Assembly (NCBI GenBank): GCA_006384855.1 | Contig: VCJN01001024.1 | Span: forward strand, 62,001-126,000 | Reading direction: 5' to 3' | DNA length: 64,000 nucleotides | Source: Tetraselmis striata | Lineage: Eukaryota > Chlorophyta > Chlorodendrophyceae > Chlorodendrales > Chlorodendraceae | In this document: positions 1 through 10,459 of the stretch, piece after piece | Numbering within the stretch: the first letter of the stretch is position 1 | Layout: each line of letters begins with the position of its first letter | The notes under the pieces: model-generated | The model's database searches: none | The model's input: only the letters and a program-made list of their open reading frames with translations | Told to the model about the DNA's origin: nothing | Translations under genes and position numbers: made by a program

Positions 1-90
1 AAGACATACCGACAAAACAGCACGCTTAAACTCCTCCTCAACGAGCTGGAAGTCCCGAACGACGGTCGCTGGCACGTACTGTCCACGGAC
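1..90 (+). CDS. Possible partial exon at the left edge
   Basis: Frame 1 is open from the first base to a TGA at 196-198. A canonical-looking donor (GAC|gtgagc) follows base 90. The peptide up to the donor is hydrophilic with a leucine-rich stretch (TLKLLLNELEV) and is not recognised as any family. It could equally be retroelement debris. The rest of the gene would lie left of the window. Confidence 0.25.
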
Positions 91-1594
91 GTGAGCAACA
101 ACATGTGGCTGACTTCTCCTCCTCCAACAGGCACCATGTGTTGGCATTTTCGCGGATGTGATAGCATATGTAATGGCATGATTGAGATCAGTGCATGATT
201 TGAATTCGATTATCTGTATTTTTTGGACTGCTTTGGGATCGCTGCTGGGAGATATGATTTCGGTGGCCGGGTCCCAATAGAATCCGACGATGCAACCTGC
301 ATCCGGATTGCAATGTTTAGGGCGGAGATGGGGGGGGGGGGGGGGGGGGGGGGGAGGCGGGTAACAACATGGTCGTGGGGAGCAAGGTGGGTGTTTGGGC
401 GGCGCTGGGACCTTCGGGTTCCCCTTCTTGGGTGTATGTCCGCTAGGCGATCGGGGATGTTGATGCATGGGGCGTATTTGATTCCGGGGTGTATTTGATT
501 CCGTCGGTTAGGTCGGAGATTAGCGTGTCTCTAGCGCCCTACGCCAACAAGGCCGGCAGTGTCCGATTGAAATGATCCCCACCCTCAGCCGCAACGGTAT
601 CATGCACAAACTCTCACTAGAAGCCATCCATTGTAGCGTCACGTTGCTCCGCCCCAAGAAGCAACCCCCGGACAAACCCCCTCAGCCTCCCAGTGCCGTT
701 GCAATCCGCCTCTGTAGAAAACTGTAAAAGACACCCAATCGGATGGCTACATACCCTCCTCCGCACATCCCGACAGTCCCTCAAACTTGCCATGTCCAAC
801 CTCGGTACCCCGCACGCACACCCACCGTTAACATACACGCTTCCGCAGACTACCGTACACGACCCCCCCCCCCCCCCCCCCGCTACGGCAAGAGGGGAGC
901 AATATCAAGCGGCATGGAAGGACCGAAGGAGGGGTGCGGGCGAAAAGGAGGAAGGCTGGAAGCTGCATCCATAATCCCTAAGGTTCCCACAGCGGTTGGA
1001 TCAATATCAGGGCCTAAAAGCGACTTAGCTTGGGCAGTGGAGAGCAGCAGCAAGTCAGCATGTAAATCAATTTCAATTTCGCACTGGGACCACTACCGAT
1101 ATGAAACAGTGCAAGGATTAGTGATTATTGCTGCTGATATGTGCAGATTCAGGCGGCCTTACCAGTACGAACTCAGTAGTGGCCGTGGAAGGAGATACGT
1201 GGTTACGCGTAGTGTGATATGATGTATGGATGCTGGTGATCGTGTGGCGGTATTTTACGGTATCACATGATCAGGACGCCATGATGATGTTCCTCCGCGT
1301 TCTCAATACTGTTACGTTCTGCTTGCTTTCTTCCTATTCATCAGCGCTGAATAATATTATTCCTTTACAGCGCTGAATAATACTTCCTCAATAATACTTC
1401 CTTCCTCAGAACCAGTAGATCCTTGCAGTTCATTCGGTGCAGTATTCTGCTCTACGGGCAGTAGTAGACGCTACCAGACGGATGGGAACTCAGCGTATCA
1501 CAAACGCGTGGAGACACAAAGAGCATATCAACACGAACGCGTGGACGAGAACCACGGCGCAGGCACACATACTTCCAACTTGGCAATCAGCATC
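91..1594. other. Stretch without a supported gene; poly-G and poly-C tracts
   Basis: There is a poly-G run of about 25 nt at 330-354 and a poly-C run near 865-880. The latter sits just after a donor-like gtacac, but I could not define a convincing exon before it. Overlapping short ORFs on both strands do not resemble known proteins. Confidence 0.4.
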
Positions 1595-1884
1595 ATGGGA
1601 GACGACGCAATGATGATGGACGCCTTGGCGCCGGGGCTGGCGCCCGGACTCAGCTGGAATTGCAGTCAAACCCACCAGCAGGCGGCACCGGATGCTTCCG
1701 CGGGCGCAGTGGTGGCGGTGCCCCTGCCGGTGCGCGGCACAGCGGCGCTGCAGCGGTTGCAAGCCGCCATGCTCGGATGCTCCACCGCCGACGTGCTGCT
1801 CCACGCGGTGGCTACGCTGACGCGCCGTCTGCTACCCGCGGAGGTGGATTCACTAGGTCTAACCGACCTGGGTGTGACCACAGG
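1595..1884 (+). CDS. Hypothetical first exon, unknown product
   Basis: An ATG at 1595 opens a frame encoding about 97 residues. They start with an acidic, Met-rich tip (MGDDAMMMDALAPGLAPG), then an alanine/leucine-rich part that looks helical (TAALQRLQAAMLGCSTAD). A donor (CACAGG|gtaacg) follows base 1884, and a poly-C block starts about a dozen bases later, as in several well-supported introns of this window. The next exon was not found: a possible acceptor (ctctag) near 1983 leads into transposon-derived DNA. The product is not recognised and the gene may be truncated by repeats. Confidence 0.35.
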
Positions 1885-1897
1885 GTAACGTCCCGAC

Positions 1898-1945
1898 TCC
1901 CCCCCCCCCCCCACCCACCTCCCCCCCACCCCCCCCCCCCCCGCC
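1898..1945. repeat. Interrupted poly-C tract
   Basis: Cytosine blocks broken by single A or short CACCT interruptions lie just downstream of the candidate donor at 1885. Confidence 0.9.
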
Positions 1946-2160
1946 TTCGACTGCCGGAGAGGCATACCGTCTTTGTTCCTCTAGTGCTCCCCCAACCAAA
2001 TCGGCGCCCTGTGGCGCGCGTCCCGCCCGCGTAGCAAGCAGCAGCCCGCCCGCGCACCGCCGCCCGCGCGCGCCACGCAGTGCCTCGTTTATTGGGCAGC
2101 CTCCCCTAGCAGCCATTATTATTTTTTATAATTGATGTAATAAATTTTAGACCACCCGTA

Positions 2161-2312
2161 CCCAGTACTGGCTTGAATTACAAGAAGGGCAGTAACAAAC
2201 CGACTGCTAAAAATATTACTAAAAAATCAACACAGCAAGCCGCCCAGTACTGGTGTGAATTACAAAAAGGGCAGTTCCCCAGAATTAGAAAATCAACACA
2301 GCAGTACTGGTA
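2161..2312. repeat. Two tandem terminal-inverted-repeat fragments
   Basis: Two head-to-tail copies match the outer part of the inverted repeat of the element at 49920-51943 (core GAATTACAAAAAGGGCAG, then AAAATCAACACAGC). Three copies of CAGTACTGG separate and flank them. The first fragment is diverged, with extra sequence in the middle. The second is almost identical to the intact element end. Confidence 0.75.
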
Positions 2313-4039
2313 GGAATCCTTGCAGGATCGCTAAGGATTATTATTTACGAGTGTTATAAGGATTAAATAGCACAGTAGCAGTAACCCACATACTAAATAA
2401 TTAAATAGATGACCGGGTCAAATCGCACAGTGGAACCTACATACTGTTCTGATACTGTACCAGTACCTTACCCTACATGTACCCGTACTTTCCTCAAATT
2501 AACGTGCGCATCGTAGTCAGCGTAGTTTATATATTATATATAATAGTTATCGCGCGGTGTCTATTGCTACCAGGTACATTGCTACTGCGACTGCCATCAG
2601 CGGCATGCTGTACATCCCACGTACCATCACCTCAACCGGTCATACTACTTAGTGCTTCAGTTATGCCTGCTTGGTCATTGCGCCGCCCGTCTTCCTTACG
2701 TACGTAGTGGCCGCCCCTCTTCCCCGCGTGTAACCAAACCCATCATCGCCATCAGCAGCGTACGGGTAGCGATAGACAACACATCGCGATTATTGATTGT
2801 TGACCCCATTGATATGAGTACGGTATTCATATATATGAGTACATATGTATGTATGAATGTTGACCTCATATGTATGTTGACCTCATTGATATGAATACGG
2901 AATTCAGCACAGCAGTATTCTTCACCACCATATATTCGACCCGTCTGCCAGTATACGATCCTGTTGCTGCGACCACGGTACTGTAGTCATCGGCCACCGC
3001 CTAACTACAAGAGAACGAGAGAGGAGAGAGAGAGGGGCCACACGTGTAGGCAGCCGGACTGTGCGCGCGGACAACATGGGTGTCAGGCTGAGGAGCGTCG
3101 TCACCCTAGCGTACTATACACCCGTTTGGTAGCTCGTTTTGCACCTCTGGGACAGGACTCGTGCCAGTAAACCCTTTGCAGCCACTGCTCTACGCCGGCC
3201 CTCCAACGTCCTTTCAATCGGTACTACTCGTACCAGGTATTCGGCTCTTTGGAAGTCCAGGCTCTTCGGAACCCTGTCGCCAGCCAGCCTGCTGAGTTCC
3301 GCCATCACCTCACGCACACGGCGGGGCTTGTTGCAGCGGGTCTTTGCTTGCGTGCATGGTAAAGCGGCATTCTCTCCTGCCCGAGTGCAGACGGCGAAGT
3401 CTGATGCGTCTGCCCGTGCTCATTCCGCACCCTCTTCTGTTGCTGCTTCCACTTTGCAGTTGCTGTGGTGGAACGTTTCCTATTGCCTATTCGGGTGATT
3501 TCCTGATCGCCTTTTGCAGCTAGCTCATGTACTTATCATTCCCTTGTAGTTAGCTCGTGTACGCGAGTAGTCAGCACCTGATGTATTTTTTGAAATTGTA
3601 AACTGCCGGGAACTCGCAGCAGTCCTACCCGCAGCAGCCCTACCCTAAATTTGCAAATCCCCTTCTTCGCGCGTAAGAGAATCGGCTCCTCGAATGGGTC
3701 CGAGGGAAATTAAGGATTTTCACTGATTTGCAGGGGGGGGGGGCGACAACTGCCGCAGACTACAGCGCCTCCTCGTACCCTTCGCGCCGTCTCCGCGGCG
3801 GCTCGCGACTATACATAGGACGTGGCCATGACAATCTAACTACACAGCGATACCGTGCGGACTTCTAATAAATACCGTCACGGTCTAGAGCACGGTACCT
3901 GGTACGATACCCGTACTGCGACTACCGCGCAACCATACGCGGTCATACGTGCGTCTTGCATCCTCGTATCGATGATGATTATGACGCTCACATCACTATT
4001 ATGCGAGGATTACTGTACCGGTACCCCGTTTTAGGCGGC
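2313..4039. other. Repeat-derived stretch without a supported gene
   Basis: The region is more AT-rich than its surroundings. A GGGACAGGACT-type segment at 3145-3190 resembles one at 40158-40200. A segment near 3495-3540 (GTGATTTCC...GCTAGCTCATGTA) resembles 17219-17255. It is probably decayed mobile DNA. Minus-strand ORFs around 3114-3317 are not recognisable. Confidence 0.5.
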
Positions 4040-4115
4040 TTGATGCGTTGATTTTCTGGTACTACTTCAGTATAGGTGGATTTGTTACTGCCCTTTTTGT
4101 AATTCACACCAGTAC
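4040..4115. repeat. Solo right-end terminal inverted repeat
   Basis: GCTTGATGCGTTGATTTTCT leads, through a diverged middle, to CTGCCCTTTTTGTAATTCAC and then ACCAGTAC. This is the right-end layout of the 49920-51943 element without its body. Confidence 0.65.
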
Positions 4116-5263
4116 CCCCGGGGTGGCCACACGCGCTCGTTAGCGCATGATGACGAGTAGCGACTAGCAGCAAGGGTAACTGATGACTGATGACTGGTAC
4201 CAGCAGGTCCGCAATCTGCGCACCGCGCGCGCGACTTACGATCATTGCGTACAAATGTCACGTGTTTGATCGTGGTACGGGATGTAGATGCGAGGTTCCG
4301 CTGTGCCGCAAATGCCCCCCGCACCGCCGCCGCGCCCCGCGAGATCCTCACTCCTGCCGCCTACACCCCCGCTCCACCACCACCAACACCGCACGCTGCG
4401 CTCACGGCGATACCATCACCGAGGTCTAGGATAGGACGGGCGTTAGTCCATTGCGGTTTCCGACGGCGGGGTGCGAAGAAATTTACCGGTAAGAAAGGCT
4501 CCATCTTTTCCAGTCTTAAATGTAGACGAACTAATACCAAAATCGGTATGAACTTGAGAGCAATCAGATGGAGCCCAAAGTCTCAAGTACACACTTTCTA
4601 ACTGCCCAATTGCCACCCTTACAGTACTAGTCCCAGCAGTATTACAGATAGCAATATTTTTCTTCTTACATGTGGTCCCGCACCAGTATCACCAGTACCT
4701 GCCCATGGCTCCATGACTGCCTCCGAACACTGCCCATGAGTCTAGGCGGGCCTGCATCCCTGTTGCGGTCTGTGTGGATAGCTCTATGAGTGCCGGCTCA
4801 CTTAGGAGAGCTCGAGCATTAATGCCCCACATTGGAGTGCCTGCAAATTGTTCGTATTTATGTGGTGAATCCGCAATAGTTTTATCTATATTTGGGCCGT
4901 GCAGGGCAGGGCCTGTTTTAAATGTTGTTCTTGTAAGTACGCCGGCACCCGTACTGGTACGGTATGGTGAGTGGCAGAGGCCCTGCAGTATGGGATACAG
5001 ATACGACTAGGTAGCGACGTAACATGACCAAGTGGCACCTCGCACCGTACGTCTTACATTCCTGGCATCTCACGTTCCGGGCCAAATCATCCCTGCATGC
5101 GAGATCCAACCGCACATGCCAGAGCCGTTGTGCGGGAGGTCTATATTTCGGATTATGCATGATTGTGCGCAAGCAGTCTGAAGATAAGGTATTCAAATAA
5201 GTTAAGTCGGCGTAATCAATTAGGATAAGATACGGTAAGTGACTCTCAGACGGGGCGGGGGGT

Positions 5264-5301
<38 letters not shown>

Positions 5302-5400
5302 ATTCACCTGCTCGCAGTATTTCATTTGTCCGGATGAAGACCCCTGGCCCCCTCTTAATTGTTTTGGCTCTACTGATTGGTGACACACTGGGTCGTGCAG
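4116..5400. other. Stretch without a supported gene, long poly-G before the ankyrin gene
   Basis: No recognisable coding region. A poly-G tract of nearly 40 nt lies at about 5262-5300. Because exon 5401-5701 starts at an acceptor, this stretch probably includes an intron and an unidentified 5' exon of the ankyrin-like gene. Confidence 0.4.
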
Positions 5401-6505
5401 GGAAGAGGAGAACGTTGGTGGTGACACCAGCAGCCATGTCTCAGACTACTATCGCCTGCCGCAGTCTGTCATCTGGTCCGTGGCCAAGTTTGCCACCCCC
5501 AGCTGGCGGGGCGTGCTGAAGCACGTAAGCCGCGAGATGCGGCTGAGCGTGACAAAGCTGGAGCGCCGCCGCGGGCAGCCCAGTGCGATGCGGCTGGTGG
5601 ACGTTGCGAGCAACCTTCACATCTTTGAATGGGCGCGCATGCAGGGCTGCCCCTGGGACGAGCGCACCTGCTGGGCGGCCGCCAGCGCTGGTAACCTGCA
5701 GGTGCCTGCGCCAATCCCCGCGCTCCGCCATGCGGTGTCTCAGACCCTATCGCTGTCCGCTCCCGATATCTTCATGCGCACATCAGAGGGAGACAGAGAG
5801 ATCCTTGCGGTTGCGTGTCCGCCTGCGTCTGGGCTTGTGGTTTACTATGGAACGCTTCACATCGTTGTCGTGGCTGTAGCACGACGCGTGGGTGCCGCAC
5901 CATCGATGTGGTTTGTGGATCCAATGCAACACACTGAATTGTTTTGCAGCACTACACCGGAATATTCTATTTGACCGTCTGCATAATCTAGTCCGATTTT
6001 TGGGGGACTGAGTTTTCCTGTTAGCTTCCTAGCCCTACTCAACTACAATGTATACTCCATATTGTGATATCAAGGCATCACAAAGGCGAGCCCAGTTGCA
6101 TAATTTGGGAAGCCCGTTCTCGGCGCCTTGCAATGCCACGGAAAGAACACTGGTGGGCGCTTTCACCTGGAGGTTTCTCACACAAACAGATCGGCTCACC
6201 AGGGCAACCCCGGCATGCTGTGCTGCTGCAGGTGCTGCAGTACGCAAGGCACATGGGCTGCCCCTGGGACGCCAGCACCTGCACCGTGGCCGCGCGCCAC
6301 GGCAACCTGGAGGTGCTCGCCTGGGCACGCGCGAGCGCCTGCCCCTGGGACGAGGACACCTGCGAGACTGCAGCGTGGGGAGGACACCTGCATGTGCTGC
6401 AGTGGGCGCGCTCCATGGGCTGCCTCTGGTGCGTCTCCCCTGACAAGGAGCTGTACAAGGAGCCCGGGGGGGGGGGGGGGGGGGGGGCGGGGGCAGTGTG
6501 TGTGT

Positions 6506-6539
<34 letters not shown>

Positions 6540-9080
6540 GCCAGACATCCTTACAAGCTAGGAGCCTGTAAGGAGTGGAAAGGGCAAAAACGGCTTGAAG
6601 CGATTTTGGTATTTCATCTGTATCATTTTGATACATTCAAGATTATCCCTCATGTGGAACCTGGTTTTAGGGTTTTGTAACAACCAGGATCCGTCACCAA
6701 ACCCTAGTTTCTGGTTGCGTTTGCGCATTTGGCCGTGGGGGAGGTTTGGTGAGTGCAGTGCTCGCAATGGGATTCAAGTATGTTGCAGTCCGCCTTGCAC
6801 AGCCGCCGCATAGCGATCCGGGGTACGAGTACACGTCGCGTCGTGGCGTGTCGTCGCGTCGCGTGATGTAACAGTGTCGCCACCGGGACGGTCACCACCG
6901 TAGTCGCCACCGCCGTCGTCGTCAGTAGTCGTCGATAATCGCAGTAGTTGTCACCGCCGTAGTCGTAGTCGCGTCGTCGCGTCGCGTAATGTAACAGTGT
7001 CGCCACTGGGACGGTCACCACCGCAGTCGCCACCGCCGTAGTCGCCAGTAGTTGTCGTTAGTCGCAGCAGTCGTCACCACCGTAGTCATACTCGCGTCGC
7101 GTAATGTATCAGTGTCGCCACCGGGACGGTCACCACCGTAGTCGCCACCGCCGCAGTCGGCAGTTGTCGTCGGTAGTTGCAGTAATCGTCACCGCCGTAG
7201 TCGTCGTCGCGTCGCGTCGCGTCGTCACGTCGCGGAGTGTATCAGTGTCGCCACCGCCGCAGTCGGCAGTAGTTGTCAGTAGTCGTCACCGCAGTAGTCG
7301 TAGTTGCGTCGCATCGTCACGTCGCGAAATGTATTAGTATCGCCACTGGGACGGTCACCACCGTAGTCGCCACCGCCGCCGTCGTCAGTAGTCGGCGGTA
7401 GTCGCAGTAGTTGTCACCACCATAGCCGTCGTCGCGTCGTCGCGTCGCGTCGCTTGATGTAACAGCGTCGCCACCGGGACGGTCACCACCGTAGTCGCCA
7501 CCGCCGCCGTCGTCAGTAGTCGTCGGTAGTCGCAGTAGTTGTCACCGCCGTAGAAGTAGTCGCGTCGCGTCGTCGCGTCGCGTAATGTAGCAGTGTCGCC
7601 ACCGGGAGGGTCACCACCGCTGGATACATGTTGGAGTGTGTGTGCGGACTTAAAACTGCTGAGAATGTGTCTGGAATTTATAGTCCTAGCCCTCCGTATA
7701 GCATCGGCCACTACGCCTGCCACGCGCCCTACTTTTTTGTATAGCCCCCCCCTGGGCTGCTGACTCCCTGGCTGGCCTTGTGCAGGGACGAGCGCACCTG
7801 CAGCGGCGCCTCCGGTGGCGGCCACCTGGGAGTGCTGCAGTGGGCTCGGGCCAACGGGTGCCCATGGGAGGAGCGCACCTGCGCGCGCGCCGCGGGTGGC
7901 GGCCACCTCAGCGTGCTCATCTGGGCACGTCAAAACGGCTGCCCGTGGGACAAATGGACCTGCGCCGAGGCCGCGCAGAACGGGCACCTGAATGTTCTGC
8001 GATGGGTGCGCGAGAACGGCTGCCCCTGGGACCGCCACACCTGCGCCGGCGCGGCAGAGGGCGGCCACCTGGAGGTCTTCAAGTGGGTGCGCGACCAGGT
8101 ACGGACGCCCCCCCCCCCCCCCCCCCTGCTCCCTCATAACCAGCGCAGATGCTGTGAGATTTGTCAGACGCATGGGCATGTACCCGCCGCCGGCCTGCCT
8201 GCATCCGCTTCACGCAAGATTTCCATGTCATTTTGTGAGCAGCACGGCATTGCGCCAGTTCCCCGTACAGAGTATAAGGTACTTGTACCCATACAGCAAG
8301 CGTTTCCGCCAAAGTGCACTGCAGTGTATCGAGCAACAGGAAGAGTCCAAAGCGCAAGCGCCGGCTCTGCGCTTGAGGGAGGCTTGGCCTGTGCGTTGAC
8401 ACAGCTGGTGCAGGAGCAGGCCGCAGTAGACAGCATTAGTAGACCGCCATTCGGGCTTGTGACGAGCGTGGTGAGGCGGGGCCGGCAGGGTTGAATGGGA
8501 TGCCCGAGATGTCTGGTGTCCGCACCCATCCATGTCGTTGGCATTATCTCCACGGCATGTCGTGGGCCAGCACTAGTGATAGCCGCATCACAAGGTATGG
8601 CGAGTGGATGGGCCACTTGTTTGGTTTATTGACTGCCCCCCGGCGCATGGATGCGCTCGCCAGGGCTGCGCCTGGAGCGAGGACACCTGCCGGGCGGCCG
8701 CGGAGGGCGGCCAGCTGGAGGTGCTTCAGTGGGCCAAGCAGCAGGGCTGCCCCTGGGACTCGTGGACGTGCGTGGGCGCCGCAGCGCGCGGCCACCTGCG
8801 GGTGTTGCAGTGGGCCAAGCAGCAGGGCTGCCCCTGGGACGAGGGCACCTGCGAGGCGGCCGTGTCTGGAGGCCACCTGGACGTGCTCGTCTGGGCGCGG
8901 ATGAACGGGTGCCCCTGGGACGATGAGACCACGCGCGAGGCCGCGGAGAGCGGTCAGCTGGAGTGCCTCAAGTGGGCAGTGGAGAACGGATGCCCGTGGG
9001 ACAAGATGCAGTGCATCGACGTCGCCTTTGCGAACGACCACCACGCGGTCTGCCAGTGGGCAGTCATCCAGGAGCCATAG
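5401..9080 (+). CDS. Ankyrin-like CPWD-repeat protein (5' end incomplete)
   Basis: Four exons join in phase: 5401-5701, 6232-6428, 7786-8098 and 8664-9080 (TAG), giving about 409 codons. The N-terminal part (SVIWSVAKFATPSWRGVLKH) looks like a short helical cap. After it come roughly eleven copies of a ~27-residue unit with consensus GHLEVLQWAR.NGCPWDE.TC..AA. This divergent ankyrin-type repeat family is expanded in algae, other protists and giant viruses; such repeats are protein-binding scaffolds and no partner can be inferred. The first exon opens at an acceptor (gtcgtgcag), so the start codon lies upstream. Intron 2 carries two poly-G blocks and the whole minisatellite. Intron 3 has poly-C just after its donor. 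The family is clear; repeat number and 5' structure are less so. Confidence 0.85.
6455..6535. repeat. Paired poly-G tracts in ankyrin-gene intron 2
   Basis: Two runs of about 22 and 28 G are separated by a short GGGGGCAGTGTGTGTG spacer, close to the donor at 6429. Confidence 0.9.
6830..7620. repeat. CGTCGC/GTAGTCGCCACCG minisatellite
   Basis: About seven imperfect units of roughly 95-130 bp carry the landmark GTAACAGTGTCGCCACCGG followed by GACGGTCACCACCGTAGTCG. Landmarks occur near 6868, 6988, 7102, 7234, 7330, 7457 and 7587. The array lies inside intron 2. Two further units head the duplicated copy at 10430-10740. Confidence 0.9.
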
Positions 9081-9175
9081 CATGGCTGCCCTGTGCGGAT
9101 TGCCTTCGTGGCAGCTGCTGGGAAGTCCCAGAGCATAGCGTATCGTAGCATTTCTCAGGGTTTAAACATCAAACC
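7345..9175 (+). repeat. Segmental duplication, copy 1
   Basis: This block recurs at about 10460-12290, offset by 3.12 kb, with only scattered base changes and small indels. It holds the last minisatellite units, exons 3 and 4, the intron between them, and the 3' flank up to CAGGGTTTAAACATCAAAC. Confidence 0.95.
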
Positions 9176-9515
9176 GTCCGCAACTGACCTACAGTCTGAC
9201 CTACAGTCTGCGGCCTGATGGCGCCGACCAACTGCGTGTCCAGGGCTGCGAAGGTAATCAAAGCACAACGTGCAGCGGCGGCCTATTGGTACCGCTGGTT
9301 GACTGCTAAGGTCGCGGAGACAACCGGGAGGGACATGGTGCAGGGGCGGCGTTATGACGCAGACCTGCGCGGGTGCCCGGAGGCGGAATGCAGTGGTGGC
9401 CGGTTGGCGCCGACCAGCTGTGCTCCTGGGGATGCGAGGGGCAGCTCGGTTGTGGCGAGGAGTAGCGCGTTGAAGCTGCAGGTCCCACAGTCTCAAAAAA
9501 CATTCCTGCCCGGAA
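9176..9515. other. Interval after the ankyrin-like gene
   Basis: A short direct repeat (CTGACCTACAGT, twice) marks the end of the duplication. An ORF at 9218-9583 has no recognisable family. Confidence 0.4.
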
Positions 9516-10103
9516 ATGGCGGTCTTCTTCACCGGCGAGCCGAAAGCAGGCGGCATGGGGGGCTCTTGTGTCGCAAGGCATGAAGGCACCCCCCCCCCCC
9601 CCCCCCCCCCCCCTTCCCCGAATCAGTCGAACGGTTGTCCGTGTGGACACTGGTTGTCGGCGCGAAGAGCCGGCGCACGGTGCCCTGTGGACGACCGTCG
9701 ACCGCCTCCCGGCCAGCGAGACCTGACCTCGAGCTTGGCACGGGCAATCACTGCCGACGAGTGGCTTGTAAAACCAAAGACCTTGCATGTCACGAAGACA
9801 CGAGCTCCGTCGCCGCGCGACTCCATGGTGGGTGCGCCGCGACAAAGGAAAGGGGGGATAGACAAGCCCCCTGGTGCTTTTAAGCACACGACAAAGCAAC
9901 ATGCGGGAGCAGCGCCACCCGGTATGGCTGTGTCAGGAACCGCACGCGGTGGTACCGTACGGGAGTACGATGTCGATGCAGCTCCTCGGGCGGACATGTT
10001 AGCAACGCATTTGCGCGGGACCGCGCCTGCTAAGTACACGACGTGGGAAAGGAAACCCCATCCTATCCATGATGGTATACCATCACACCATATTAATTAC
10101 GAG
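9516..10103 (+). CDS. Hypothetical protein, probable exon 9627-10103
   Basis: The frame is open from ATG 9516 through 10103. Its middle (9590-9613) is a poly-C tract, so the likely reading is a short first exon (about 9516-9569, donor gtcgca), an intron, and an exon at 9627-10103 between acceptor aatcag and donor GAG|gtgagt. Both boundaries are phase 0. The 159-residue exon product is basic and lacks low-complexity bias (segments TADEWLVKPKTLHVTK and KYTTWERKPHPIHDGIP). I do not recognise it. No exon beyond the donor was found: duplicated ankyrin sequence starts about 350 bp later, so the gene may be truncated. Confidence 0.35.
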
Positions 10104-10459
10104 GTGAGTGTGTGAGTCTTTGTGTCTGTCTGTCTGTCTGTTGCCGACTTTCGGCATGGTTTCGCATATATTATTACATAGGTCCAAAATGTATCCGTTG
10201 TAGCTTCTGGGATAATTCCGAGCAGGCCAAAATAGCCGTCGCGCTTACCTATACACGTACTTGCTGCTTACTACCTGTACCGGTACGGTACGGGTATCGG
10301 TCGCCGGCCGCCCGGCCGCCGGTCGGGCCGGTCGTCGGCGTTCGTCAGGTCTACGGGGCGGGCATGGCGCAAAGCGCCGAGCCCGCCGCGTGGACCGGAC
10401 CCGGACGCCGGACGCCGTCGTTCGTCCGTCGCGTCGCGTCGCTTGATGTAACAGCGTCG

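Noticed and set aside
330-354. Poly-G/poly-C runs as assembly padding
   Set aside because: They vary in length, are flanked by unique sequence, and sit repeatedly at intron positions; exact lengths may still be inaccurate.
7104-7337. Arg/Ser/Val-rich ORFs in the 6.8-7.6-kb minisatellite
   Set aside because: Repeat translations inside a spliced intron.
6800-7620. CRISPR-like array
   Set aside because: Units are imperfect minisatellite repeats without unique spacers of constant length; the window is eukaryotic.
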